From assembly GCA_905205975.1 (NCBI GenBank), contig CAJLFQ010000091.1:1-6983 (forward strand): 6,983 bases of DNA, read 5' to 3'. The stretch comes from an uncultured Eubacteriales bacterium (GTDB taxonomy: Bacteria; Bacillota; Clostridia; Oscillospirales; QAMX01). The notes beneath the pieces were generated by a model. It saw only the letters and a list, made by a program, of their open reading frames with translations. It had not been told where the DNA came from and ran no database searches. Within the stretch, counting starts at the first letter, position 1. Every line of letters starts with the position of its first letter. Shown here one piece after another: positions 1 through 6,420 of the stretch. The position numbers and the translations under genes were made by a program.

Positions 1-51
1 TCGGCCTCGGGACCTTTGGTCACATACGAGATGACGAAAGCAAGTACCAAG
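1..51. other. Unrelated sequence joined to sigE at the window edge
   Basis: The minus-strand sigE frame matches the SigE family until Ser-Glu-Arg (residues 186-188, ending at base 52). From base 51 outward it no longer resembles region 4 of a sigma factor, where motifs such as an ELRFGL-like stretch and a helix-turn-helix should follow. In another minus-strand frame these bases read as a hydrophobic run (LVLAFVISYVTKGPEA), which looks like the end of a membrane helix of some other protein. I cannot identify it from so few residues. The abrupt switch suggests a chimeric join or a rearrangement rather than a simple frameshift, because no frame restores sigma region 4. Confidence 0.55.
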
Positions 52-615
52 CCGCTCAGACAGGCGGTTCACTGCTGTTTTCAGCAGCTGACGGTCTACC
101 TCTTCTTCCAGCCCATGAAGGGCGTCGTCTTCTCCGTTGCTCAGCACATCCGACAGCAGGAGTTCGTTGCCTTCCCAGTCGACATTCAGCGGTTCATCGA
201 TTGACATCTCGCTGCGCCTTGCTGAGTTTTTGCGCAGAAACATCAGGATTTCGTTTTCGATGCACCGCGATGCATATGTTGCAAGCTTGATGTTTTTTTC
301 GGGCCGGAATGTATTGATGGCTTTGATCAGGCCGATCGTGCCGATGGAGATCAGATCCTCGATGTTGATGCCGGTGTTCTCAAACTTGCGGGCGATATAA
401 ACAACCAGCCGCAGGTTGCGCTCGATGAGAACACGCCGCACCGACTGATGATCGGTATAAAAATGCGCCAACAAATAGGCTTCCTCTTCTGCGCTGAGCG
501 GCGGCGGAAGCGTTTCACTTCCACCGATATAGAATATCGGTTCCGGCACAACGAAGCCCAACCGGACACCCAGCCGATACAAAGCGATCCGGATGCGGAT
601 CCACCATTTTTTCAT
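52..615 (-). CDS. sigE: RNA polymerase sporulation sigma factor SigE, pro-form (3'-truncated)
   Basis: Mother-cell-specific sigma factor of early sporulation, made as an inactive membrane-associated precursor and activated by SpoIIGA cleavage. The ATG at 615 follows an AGGAGGG Shine-Dalgarno site with 8-nt spacing. Residues 1-28 form a basic, amphipathic pro-sequence (MKKWWIRIRIALYRLG...) ending just before IGGSE, the usual processing region. Residues 63-130 carry the nearly invariant region 2 (LIERNLRLVVYIARKFENTG, then INIEDLISIGTIGLIKA and the KLATYASRCIENEIL core of 2.3/2.4). Residues 138-158 hold SIDEPLNVDWEGNELLLSDV, typical of SigE. The family is about 240 residues long; here true homology stops at residue 188, at the beginning of region 4, so the -35-binding helix-turn-helix is missing. 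The wrong frame stays open to base 1. The gene lies 45 bp downstream of spoIIGA with no promoter visible between them, as in the classical spoIIG operon. Identity is very secure; the truncation is probably due to a chimeric end. Confidence 0.95.
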
Positions 616-660
616 ACGTTTTCCCTCCTGTATGTTTTGTTTGGCCGTCATTTGTCTGTT

Positions 661-1524
661 TTAACCCAATTCCAGCGCATCCGGATGGACAACTGCCTGA
701 AATCCTTCGGATGCATCCAGCCCGCTCCTGGATATCGCCAGTGCGGCACTACACGGCTTGCCATCCACCGTCAAGGCATCCGGCTGAAAGCAAATCAGCA
801 TTTCCGGCGTCCCGCCGACACCTCGGCAAAAAACCGGCCGAATTCTTCTGCCGGGTTTGGAAAAGGACTGAATCATTTCAGCGGCATCTTCACCCGCCTG
901 AATGGCATCAACCAGCTCTTGCGGGAGAATCGGTGCGATGCCATCGATCGCCACGACCATCACCGGTTTCGCTGTCAATGGATCGCTTACCATGCAGCCG
1001 GTATCGGCGAGCACCTGAAAGGAAGCCGTTTTTGACGCCAGCACTGCTGCGGCTTCATGGATATCCTTTTGCGCTCTGAAGCGCCGCCCGGTCACGGAAC
1101 TGACCACGGTGACGAGCGCATAGACACCTGCAAACGTCAGCAGCATGGCCGGCAGCGACGTATGAATATAAAACGCGCCGCGATAAAGGCCAACTGAACC
1201 ATTGGAAACAAAAGAGAGTGCAAATGCGACGCCGCCCAGCAAGCAAGACAGCAGAAAGAAGACGATCGTTTTTCGGATGCAGGCCCGATTCCAGCCAAAT
1301 GCACCCAGTCCCATCAGGCACCCCACCAAAATCCGTACTGGCATACAGTTCAGAAAAGCGCCCCACGGCATACAGGCGGCCCCTGCATAAAGCGCGCCAG
1401 CTGCGGCCGTTAAAACAAATCGCAGCCTTTTGAGCGGGTGCGCCATCACTTTCGCCGTGATGCGCAGCAGCAGATAATCAGCCAGAAAGTTGACAACGAT
1501 CAGCACATCCAGATACAGCGTCAA
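661..1524 (-). CDS. spoIIGA: Sigma-E processing peptidase SpoIIGA
   Basis: Membrane-embedded aspartic protease that removes the pro-sequence of SigE in the mother cell after a signal from the forespore (SpoIIR in Bacillus). The 287-residue protein has the family layout: about five hydrophobic helices in residues 1-145 (beginning TLYLDVLIVVNFLADYLLL, a hallmark N-terminus), then a soluble protease domain. The catalytic motif is visible as LADTGCMVSDPLTAKPV (residues 172-187), with Asp174 the expected catalytic aspartate, and a later VGG segment (residues 236-238) followed by a strand resembling the family's hydrophobic LL-F-PD stretch. Length is near the family's usual ~290-310. The start is TTG, supported by the strong AAGGGGGTGG site just upstream; no ATG or GTG fits in frame nearby. 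sigE follows in the same direction, so protease and substrate are co-expressed. Unlike the common ftsZ-spoIIGA-sigE order, the gene upstream here is an acyl-ACP thioesterase. Confidence 0.95.
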   Translation of the reverse strand: MTLYLDVLIVVNFLADYLLLRITAKVMAHPLKRLRFVLTAAAGALYAGAACMPWGAFLNCMPVRILVGCLMGLGAFGWNRACIRKTIVFFLLSCLLGGVAFALSFVSNGSVGLYRGAFYIHTSLPAMLLTFAGVYALVTVVSSVTGRRFRAQKDIHEAAAVLASKTASFQVLADTGCMVSDPLTAKPVMVVAIDGIAPILPQELVDAIQAGEDAAEMIQSFSKPGRRIRPVFCRGVGGTPEMLICFQPDALTVDGKPCSAALAISRSGLDASEGFQAVVHPDALELG

Positions 1525-1528
1525 AAAG

Positions 1529-1538
1529 CCACCCCCTT
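1529..1538 (-). promoter_or_regulatory. Ribosome binding site deciding the TTG start of spoIIGA
   Basis: On the minus strand the bases read AAGGGGGTGG, with the core ending about 4-6 nt before the TTG at 1524. A GTG inside this site is out of frame and meets a stop at once (GTG GCT TTT TGA). The TTG is therefore the best start for spoIIGA. Confidence 0.75.
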
Positions 1539-1550
1539 GGACTGATGCTT

Positions 1551-1583
1551 ATGATACACCACTTCCGGTGCGGAATCTGTCTC
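1551..1583 (-). promoter_or_regulatory. Candidate spoIIG promoter with long 21-bp spacer
   Basis: On the minus strand a TATCAT -10-like hexamer (1551-1556) is preceded 21 bp upstream by GAGACA (1578-1583), a 4/6 match to TTGACA. No good -35 exists at 17 bp. The Bacillus subtilis spoIIG promoter is known for a similarly long (~22 bp) spacer and depends on Spo0A~P binding near the -35. TGTC-containing sequences resembling 0A boxes (consensus TGTCGAA) lie nearby: TGTCCAA on the minus strand at 1610-1616, and weaker plus-strand TGTCCTG (1594-1600) and TGTCTCA (1578-1584). The expected transcription start would be roughly 20 nt before the TTG. This is a pattern match only. Confidence 0.35.
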
Positions 1584-1620
1584 ATTCTGCCGCTGTCCTG
1601 TTTCTGCTTTTGGACAGCAA

Positions 1621-1653
1621 AAAAACCTGTCGTCAAAATGACGACAGGTTTTT
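1621..1653 (-). terminator. Intrinsic terminator, perfect 15-bp stem, possibly bidirectional
   Basis: Bases 1621-1635 and 1639-1653 are perfect inverted complements around a 3-nt loop (core CCTGTCGTCA / TGACGACAGG). On the minus strand the stem ends in GG followed by seven T residues, a classical Rho-independent terminator. It sits 40 bp past the stop of the acyl-ACP thioesterase and about 65 bp upstream of the candidate spoIIGA promoter, so it should end the obg/glycan/thioesterase transcript and insulate the sporulation operon. The plus-strand side also ends in five T residues, but no plus-strand gene is present that would need it. Confidence 0.9.
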
Positions 1654-1692
1654 GAAGCTTCTTTTGATCAGGCTTTTTCCGGCAGGCATTTG

Positions 1693-2430
1693 TCAGCAGA
1701 GCAGCATTCTCGCGGTAAACGCCGGCTGCGCCGCGGGGATCATGCCGCAAATGATGAAGGAATCCGCAGCAACACTTTTTCGCATGCGGCAGAAACCATC
1801 TTCGGACAGTTCATGCTGGAACCAAATGTCAAACCGGCGGAAAAACTCAATCCTTCGTCTTTCTTCCGGGGTCAGGGTATCATATGCCATCTCTGCATAG
1901 CGCAGATTGTTAACATGTCCAACCCCATCCAGCCAGCTTGGCTGCACCTCGCGCCGTCCGGCTTCTACGCCGGCATGGACAATCGGAGCACGATGCGTCG
2001 CATGGAGCAGCGTTTCGCCGCTCGGTGCATCAAAGCGATGCAGCAGTGTCCGATCGGTACAGATTTTCCGGGTCTCGATATCGACCAGCGTTGAGTGTGT
2101 TGCGCCGATGACAACCGGGCCTTTTTCATCCGAGATGATAAATTCCCGCCGGAAGACCGGCATTCTGGTATAGGTATGCCATGTCTGGCCGACAAATCTC
2201 GCATCCGGCTGCATGGGGCGGCATATTTCTGCGCTGAACGAGACCAGAACCCATGAAATCCCGAAATCGTTCATCAGCTGAGACGCGCCGATTTTTCGGC
2301 TGGCCAAATGGGTCTCAATCATTGAAACCGCCATCCGCTGAACCGATACCGGATAAAACGCACCATGCGAATTGTACATGGAGACATCTGTCAGAAGCGG
2401 ATAACGCTGTTCGGCTTCTTCTGAAGGCAT
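1693..2430 (-). CDS. Acyl-ACP thioesterase (FatA/FatB-like, bacterial), unusual active site
   Basis: Predicted cytoplasmic hydrolase releasing free fatty acids from acyl-carrier protein, built of two hot-dog domains. The 245-residue length from ATG 2430 is normal for bacterial members. The first hot-dog spans roughly residues 10-125, including the ISWVLVSFSAEI strand and a conserved STLVDIETRK stretch near residues 113-122. The second contains DGVGHVNNLRYAEMAYD (residues 168-184), the HVNN signature. The family usually has D-x-N-x-H here with Asp, Asn and His taking part in catalysis; this protein has D168-G-V170-G-H172, so the Asn is Val. It may be a divergent enzyme with altered activity. 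The start is set by AGGGGAG 8 nt upstream; a TTG at 2484 extends the frame by 18 residues but has a poorer site. It follows the glycan cassette after 108 bp and is followed by a strong terminator. Family assignment is firm; substrate chain length cannot be read from sequence. Confidence 0.88.
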   Translation of the reverse strand: MPSEEAEQRYPLLTDVSMYNSHGAFYPVSVQRMAVSMIETHLASRKIGASQLMNDFGISWVLVSFSAEICRPMQPDARFVGQTWHTYTRMPVFRREFIISDEKGPVVIGATHSTLVDIETRKICTDRTLLHRFDAPSGETLLHATHRAPIVHAGVEAGRREVQPSWLDGVGHVNNLRYAEMAYDTLTPEERRRIEFFRRFDIWFQHELSEDGFCRMRKSVAADSFIICGMIPAAQPAFTARMLLC

Positions 2431-2438
2431 GATTCCAT

Positions 2439-2445
2439 CTCCCCT
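2439..2445 (-). promoter_or_regulatory. Ribosome binding site of the thioesterase gene
   Basis: The minus strand reads AGGGGAG followed by 8 nt and then ATG at 2430. It favours this ATG over the upstream in-frame TTG at 2484. The rest of the 108-bp gap (2431-2538) shows a small GGGC/GCCC hairpin but no T-run after it and no convincing promoter. Confidence 0.65.
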
Positions 2446-2538
2446 ATTCACATCATCGCGAAACAACGCAGGCTTACCGGGCAATCGCCCTTTGGATTCA
2501 TCCCGGCAAATGTTCGCCTGCCTGAAATGGCTGTTTTT

Positions 2539-3693
2539 TCAGCTGCGAACGATGCGGCATTTGATTTTCCCGGCGAGTGCACGCAGACGCTCTGAGATGC
2601 GATCCGCGCAGTTTTGCTGAACCAGTTGATCAAACGGCAGACGATCCAGATCGGCAAAAAAGCGTGTACGGTTCGGGCTTGCGGGCGCGGAATGTGTATA
2701 GGCCGCATTTGCAGCCAACGCCGGTGCAGCTGCTGTTTCTTCCAGTACCAGTCTGTCGGCGCATTGATCCAACAGCTGCCGGCCTTTTTCAGAATGAACC
2801 AGCACGAGTGAAACACCCTGTTTTGTATTCTGCATCGGGTGCAGGCGGTCAACACCCCAATAATCCGCGAGCGTCAGATCGCTGACACGGTGATCCCCTT
2901 TATATGCGCAGTCCGAGCAGGATGGCCGCAGGCTCGCGTTCTTCAGAAAAGCGCGCAGATACGGATCCGATGCAGCCGGTGCAGCATAGCTCGTTCCATT
3001 GGCAAACTGCATTTTCAGGCGATAATGCTGCCAGCCCTCTTCTTTGTCGCGGAATGTTATATCCGTGCATTTGGAATCGGCCTGTTTGCTGCGGAAATCG
3101 ACATATCGTTTCCAGACTACCGGAGAAGGCGCCCCATGGCAAATCAAGTCGATCAAAATCAAACGCTCTGCCGGTTTGCTCAAGCAGGCAGACAGCGCTG
3201 CCGTCTGGCAGGGCGTTCCGGCAAACAGAACCGTCCGTCCAGCATCCAGCATGGTCTGGATCGGCGCAAACACATGCCATGCTTCGCTTTGAACATATTT
3301 GGATCCGCGCAGCAACGCCAGCTGTTCCGTTGTTTCCGCCAAGATATGGCGAACCACGCCGTCGGGCTGCATTGCTGCCCCGGCGACAGCGCCACCGGCT
3401 GCCAAAACACTTGCGGCCAGTTCACTGAAAATTCCGCCGGAGGAACTATTTTGACGGATCTGCTCATCAACGCTGTAAGCTGCGCAGGCTTTTTGCAGCG
3501 GGACAGCATCCGGCCGATGGTTTGCTGGGCAGACAGTCCGGCATATGCCGCAGTTGAGGCATCCTTCACCGTTTGCAGCCGGGCGCATGAATCCCTCATG
3601 ATCCGGCTGCATCTGAATGCAGTGTTTCGGGCACTTCACAGCGCAAAGTCCGCAGCCGGTGCAGTGTTCCGGTCTTTCCGTTGGAGCAAGCAT
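2539..3693 (-). CDS. FrhB/FdhB-family double [4Fe-4S] protein of a glycan gene cassette
   Basis: Member of the coenzyme F420 hydrogenase/dehydrogenase beta-subunit family, in the form found beside polysaccharide genes in bacteria. From ATG 3693 it has 384 residues. The N-terminus is a two-cluster ferredoxin domain: CTGCGLCAVKCP (Cys11, 14, 17, 21) and CLNCGICRTVCP (Cys45, 48, 51, 55). The FrhB N-terminal domain follows (SSSGGIFSELA, residues 83-93, and RGSKYVQS near 129-136), then the C-terminal domain with GTPCQ (159-163), DLICHGAPSP (182-191) and CSDC-Y plus SDLTLADYWG (residues 259-280). Relatives bind flavin and move electrons; in glycan clusters their substrate is not established, so a redox step on a polysaccharide or its pyruvyl substituent is an inference. 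A GTG at 3702 would give three more residues and overlap the flippase stop as GTGA; AAAGGGTG six nt before the ATG favours 3693. Translational coupling to the flippase is likely either way. Confidence 0.92.
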   Translation of the reverse strand: MLAPTERPEHCTGCGLCAVKCPKHCIQMQPDHEGFMRPAANGEGCLNCGICRTVCPANHRPDAVPLQKACAAYSVDEQIRQNSSSGGIFSELAASVLAAGGAVAGAAMQPDGVVRHILAETTEQLALLRGSKYVQSEAWHVFAPIQTMLDAGRTVLFAGTPCQTAALSACLSKPAERLILIDLICHGAPSPVVWKRYVDFRSKQADSKCTDITFRDKEEGWQHYRLKMQFANGTSYAAPAASDPYLRAFLKNASLRPSCSDCAYKGDHRVSDLTLADYWGVDRLHPMQNTKQGVSLVLVHSEKGRQLLDQCADRLVLEETAAAPALAANAAYTHSAPASPNRTRFFADLDRLPFDQLVQQNCADRISERLRALAGKIKCRIVRS

Positions 3694-3698
3694 GCGTT

Positions 3699-5243
3699 TC
3701 ACCCTTTCTTTGCAGGCATTCTTCTCAGAATTGGGCGCAGGATCCGTCCAAGCGGCTTCCGAACCAAATCTTTTTCATATGCGTTCATTCCAAGGAACCA
3801 CATGGAGGCACAGTAAACCAACGCATAGCAACCAATGCAGGCAGCCAACAGAATGGTTCTGGATGTGTCAACAAACAAAGTCATCAGGACACCGCAGGCA
3901 AGCGGCGGCAGCAGAGCCGGAACAAAGGACAGCATATTTTTCCAGAAGCGCACCATATCGAGACCAATTTTCCGGTGATAGTAGATGTTCATGACAAGGC
4001 CGTTGCCAAGAATGAGCGACAGTGCGGTACCGATGGCGCAGCCAATGGTCCCGTACCGTGGACAAAGCAGAATGCCCATGGCAACATTGAAGGCTGCCAT
4101 AATGATATAAACGAGCGAGCGGAAACGATGCATATTTTTCGCACGCTGGATCTCTATGCCAATGTTCTGGATCGACGGGATTGTCACTGAGACGATGAAC
4201 ATAAGCGCGACATAGTATGCATCTTCATAGCCGGGACCACCCCATTTTGCAATAAACGGTTTGCCGAACAGGATGAATCCCGTACAGACAAGCATCAGAA
4301 TGAGGAACTGCACGCGGCCGACGCGGATAAACAGATCCGTCAAATCACTTTCGCTGTTTTTTGCAATGATTTGATTGACCTTTGGAACAAAGACAGCCGA
4401 AACCGCCGTTGAAAACGATACATAGTAGGTATTCAATTGCGACGCCAGACCGTAGACGGAAACAAGCAGCGTGCCGTGGTAGGCCGCCAGAAGGATGTTG
4501 CCGACGTTCCAGTTGATTTGATCGACGACGATATTGATGAAGATAAACGAGGAGAAGACGGCAATCTCGCGGAAAAGGCCCCACTGGAGCCCTTTGAACC
4601 GGAAGCGCATACCCAAGCGCCGAATGCAGTACCAAATGTTGCAGGCATCGGTCAGCATTGTCAGCACCAGCGTTACCGTTACCAGCCCCAAAGACGCGTA
4701 TCCAAGCAGCATGGCTGCCAGCATCGCAAGCGGCGACAGCAGGTTTTTGAAAATCTGGACGCTCTTTTGAAAGATAAAACGTTCCTGTGTCGTGATAAAC
4801 GAGGTGAAAACGCTTGCAATCAATGTGAACGCCAGGTTGACAGACAAAATGCGGATCAAAACGCGCGCCTTGGAAACCTCTGCCGGCGTCAGTGTTTTCT
4901 GGAGCAAATCCACATTCTCAGCAACGATCAAACCGGCGGTCAGCGCAATGACAGCAATGACGGCAAACGTCAGGAGAAACAGGCCGTTTAACCGGCGGAC
5001 ATCATCCTCGGTACCCGTCTCCCGGCAGCGCGCGTAGAAGTGCATATAGGAAGCGCCGAACCCAAAGTTCAGGAGATTCAGATAAGAGGCAATCGACAGA
5101 ACCAGCGTATACAGACCATACTCGTTTTGACCGAGCATCCGTATCATCACCGGTGTAAACACCATGGAGACAAGATACCCGACCGCAAGGGAGACATAGG
5201 TCAGAACAACGCCTGCGCGGAGCTGATTGAGCTTAGGCTTCAT
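3699..5243 (-). CDS. Polysaccharide flippase, Wzx/MOP superfamily
   Basis: Integral membrane protein predicted to flip lipid-linked oligosaccharide units across the cytoplasmic membrane. The 514-residue chain is almost wholly hydrophobic, with about 12-14 helices. The N-terminus (QLRAGVVLTYVSLAVGYLVS, then TPVMIRMLGQNEYGLYTLVL) is the typical opening of oligosaccharide flippases: a first helix, then the R-x-LG--EYGLY motif in the first cytoplasmic turn. A second similar half starts near residues 230-300 (FSSFIFINIVVDQINWNVGNILL), and the C-terminus is basic (LGRILRPILRRMPAKKG). The ATG at 5243 lies inside the 3' end of the pyruvyl transferase gene (11-bp overlap) and is preceded by GAGGTG; an upstream in-frame ATG at 5273 has no better site. 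Its stop lies 5 bp from the FrhB-like ATG. Neighbouring pyruvyl transferase and FrhB-like genes support a glycan exporter. Spore-cortex or lipid II flippases of the same superfamily are less likely given this context. Confidence 0.9.
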   Translation of the reverse strand: MKPKLNQLRAGVVLTYVSLAVGYLVSMVFTPVMIRMLGQNEYGLYTLVLSIASYLNLLNFGFGASYMHFYARCRETGTEDDVRRLNGLFLLTFAVIAVIALTAGLIVAENVDLLQKTLTPAEVSKARVLIRILSVNLAFTLIASVFTSFITTQERFIFQKSVQIFKNLLSPLAMLAAMLLGYASLGLVTVTLVLTMLTDACNIWYCIRRLGMRFRFKGLQWGLFREIAVFSSFIFINIVVDQINWNVGNILLAAYHGTLLVSVYGLASQLNTYYVSFSTAVSAVFVPKVNQIIAKNSESDLTDLFIRVGRVQFLILMLVCTGFILFGKPFIAKWGGPGYEDAYYVALMFIVSVTIPSIQNIGIEIQRAKNMHRFRSLVYIIMAAFNVAMGILLCPRYGTIGCAIGTALSLILGNGLVMNIYYHRKIGLDMVRFWKNMLSFVPALLPPLACGVLMTLFVDTSRTILLAACIGCYALVYCASMWFLGMNAYEKDLVRKPLGRILRPILRRMPAKKG

Positions 5244-6384
5244 AACGTTTTTGCACCTCATCGGCTGCGCCATATGCCTTGGCGATGTAATCCGGCATCA
5301 TCGACGTCAGGTGTGTGCGCATTGCCGTCTCCTGTTCTGTGAGCCATGCAAAAGCGTTCGTTAATTCATCCGTGCATTCCAGCGTCTGAACCGGCAGCAC
5401 ATAGCGGTCGTATGTGCCGAACAGGTCTTTGGCAATGCCCTTCGCCTTGATGGAATAGCCGACGACCAAGGTCGGGACACAGGAGGAGTAAGCCGCAATC
5501 GTTGCATGCGTCCGTGCGCCGATGAAGAAACGGCAGCGTGCAATCACGCCTTTTAAGGTCGACGCATCGGCATCATCGATCAAGATCACGCGTCCGGTGT
5601 CTGCAAACTGTTCGTAGAGCGCTTTGAGCGGGATACGGTCGTCATTTGCCGGCCAGACCACATGCGGGATCAGGGCAATCTGCATATCCGTCGCTTGAAT
5701 GATATGGTCAATCAGCGTTTGAAAGTTTTGGAAGGCGACACCTTTCTGCGTTTCGCAAGACATGATCAGCGGGCTCAGGTTGAGGCCGATCGTATTCCCT
5801 TCCTGAAAGCCTTTTGGAAGCGCGGATTGCTTCGGCTGAAGCGTAAATGCAGGATCCGGGAAAAGACATGTATTTTTCTGAATGCCAGCTGCAAGCAGCG
5901 CTTCGTAGGTCAGCGATTCCCGCGCAGTAATCAGGTCGTATGATTTCAGATCGGCGACCAGTGCCGGATCCTTCAGGCTTTCCGGTTCAATCGAGCACGC
6001 CCAAAGCACTGTTTTTGCGCCTTTGGCGATGGCTGCGCGGTTCACGGTCATCAGCCATTGATAGCCATAGCAATAGTTGTCACCGCCGATCGACAGGCAG
6101 ACCCCTTTGGCATCCCGCAGGAAATCGCGGTAGCGATACCGTGCACAAGCCTCAGCAGCCGGCGCACACAGCTTGGAAGCGATATGACGGAGCGAATAGC
6201 GGCGCACGGTACCGCCGCACCCGGTCACCGTCATCCATTGATTCAGGCCGTATGTCCGGTCTTCATCCGGAGACTGAGAGTAAAGCGTCAAGTCTGCTTT
6301 CAGCATTTGTGCCGTCGTTTTGGCAATGGCCTCACAGCCGTGATTCTTGCTGCCGCCATGGGCATACAGTAATATTTGTTCCAT
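5233..6384 (-). CDS. Polysaccharide pyruvyl transferase family protein
   Basis: Predicted cytoplasmic enzyme (CsaB/WcaK-type family) that transfers a pyruvate ketal from phosphoenolpyruvate to a sugar of a cell-surface polymer. From ATG 6384 it has 383 residues, near the usual 330-400. N-terminal AHGGSKNHGCEAI (residues 8-20) matches the family's Gly-rich start followed by an NxGxEA-like motif. SIGGDNYCYGY lies at about residues 98-108, TARESLTYEAL at 153-163, PDPAF at 176-180, and the C-terminal signature GARTHATIAAYSS...PTLVVGYSIKAKG at 289-316. This last block (His in ARTHA, Lys in YS-K-KG) is the most conserved part of the family. A GTG at 6390 is two codons longer, but GGGA about 8 nt before the ATG favours 6384. 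It begins 36 bp after the obg stop with no terminator between, and its end overlaps the flippase start. The target sugar cannot be read from sequence. Confidence 0.92.
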   Translation of the reverse strand: MEQILLYAHGGSKNHGCEAIAKTTAQMLKADLTLYSQSPDEDRTYGLNQWMTVTGCGGTVRRYSLRHIASKLCAPAAEACARYRYRDFLRDAKGVCLSIGGDNYCYGYQWLMTVNRAAIAKGAKTVLWACSIEPESLKDPALVADLKSYDLITARESLTYEALLAAGIQKNTCLFPDPAFTLQPKQSALPKGFQEGNTIGLNLSPLIMSCETQKGVAFQNFQTLIDHIIQATDMQIALIPHVVWPANDDRIPLKALYEQFADTGRVILIDDADASTLKGVIARCRFFIGARTHATIAAYSSCVPTLVVGYSIKAKGIAKDLFGTYDRYVLPVQTLECTDELTNAFAWLTEQETAMRTHLTSMMPDYIAKAYGAADEVQKRYEA

Positions 6385-6420
6385 AGTCACTTTCCCGTAT
6401 CCCGCTGAATGCAGACTGCA

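Noticed and set aside
1..51. Simple frameshift in sigE as explanation of the left edge
   Set aside because: Translating the last 51 bases in the other minus-strand frames does not bring back the conserved region 4 sequence, so an insertion or deletion error alone does not explain it.
448..1035. Plus-strand open frame of 195 codons across sigE and spoIIGA
   Set aside because: It crosses two well-supported minus-strand genes and their intergenic gap; the translation has no family resemblance.
2477..2508. CCGGG...CCCGG inverted repeat between the FrhB-like gene and the thioesterase gene, considered as a terminator
   Set aside because: The stem is only about 5 bp with a long loop, and no T-run follows it on the minus strand.
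2839..3816. Long plus-strand open frame of 325 codons
   Set aside because: It lies antisense to the FrhB-like gene, whose frame shows two ferredoxin motifs and all family signatures. The plus-strand translation has no recognisable domain and no ribosome binding site; it is a high-GC shadow.
4437..4991. Plus-strand open frame of 184 codons rich in Gln, Arg and Asn
   Set aside because: It is the antisense shadow of the hydrophobic flippase gene; reverse complements of Leu/Val/Phe-rich codons give exactly such polar compositions.
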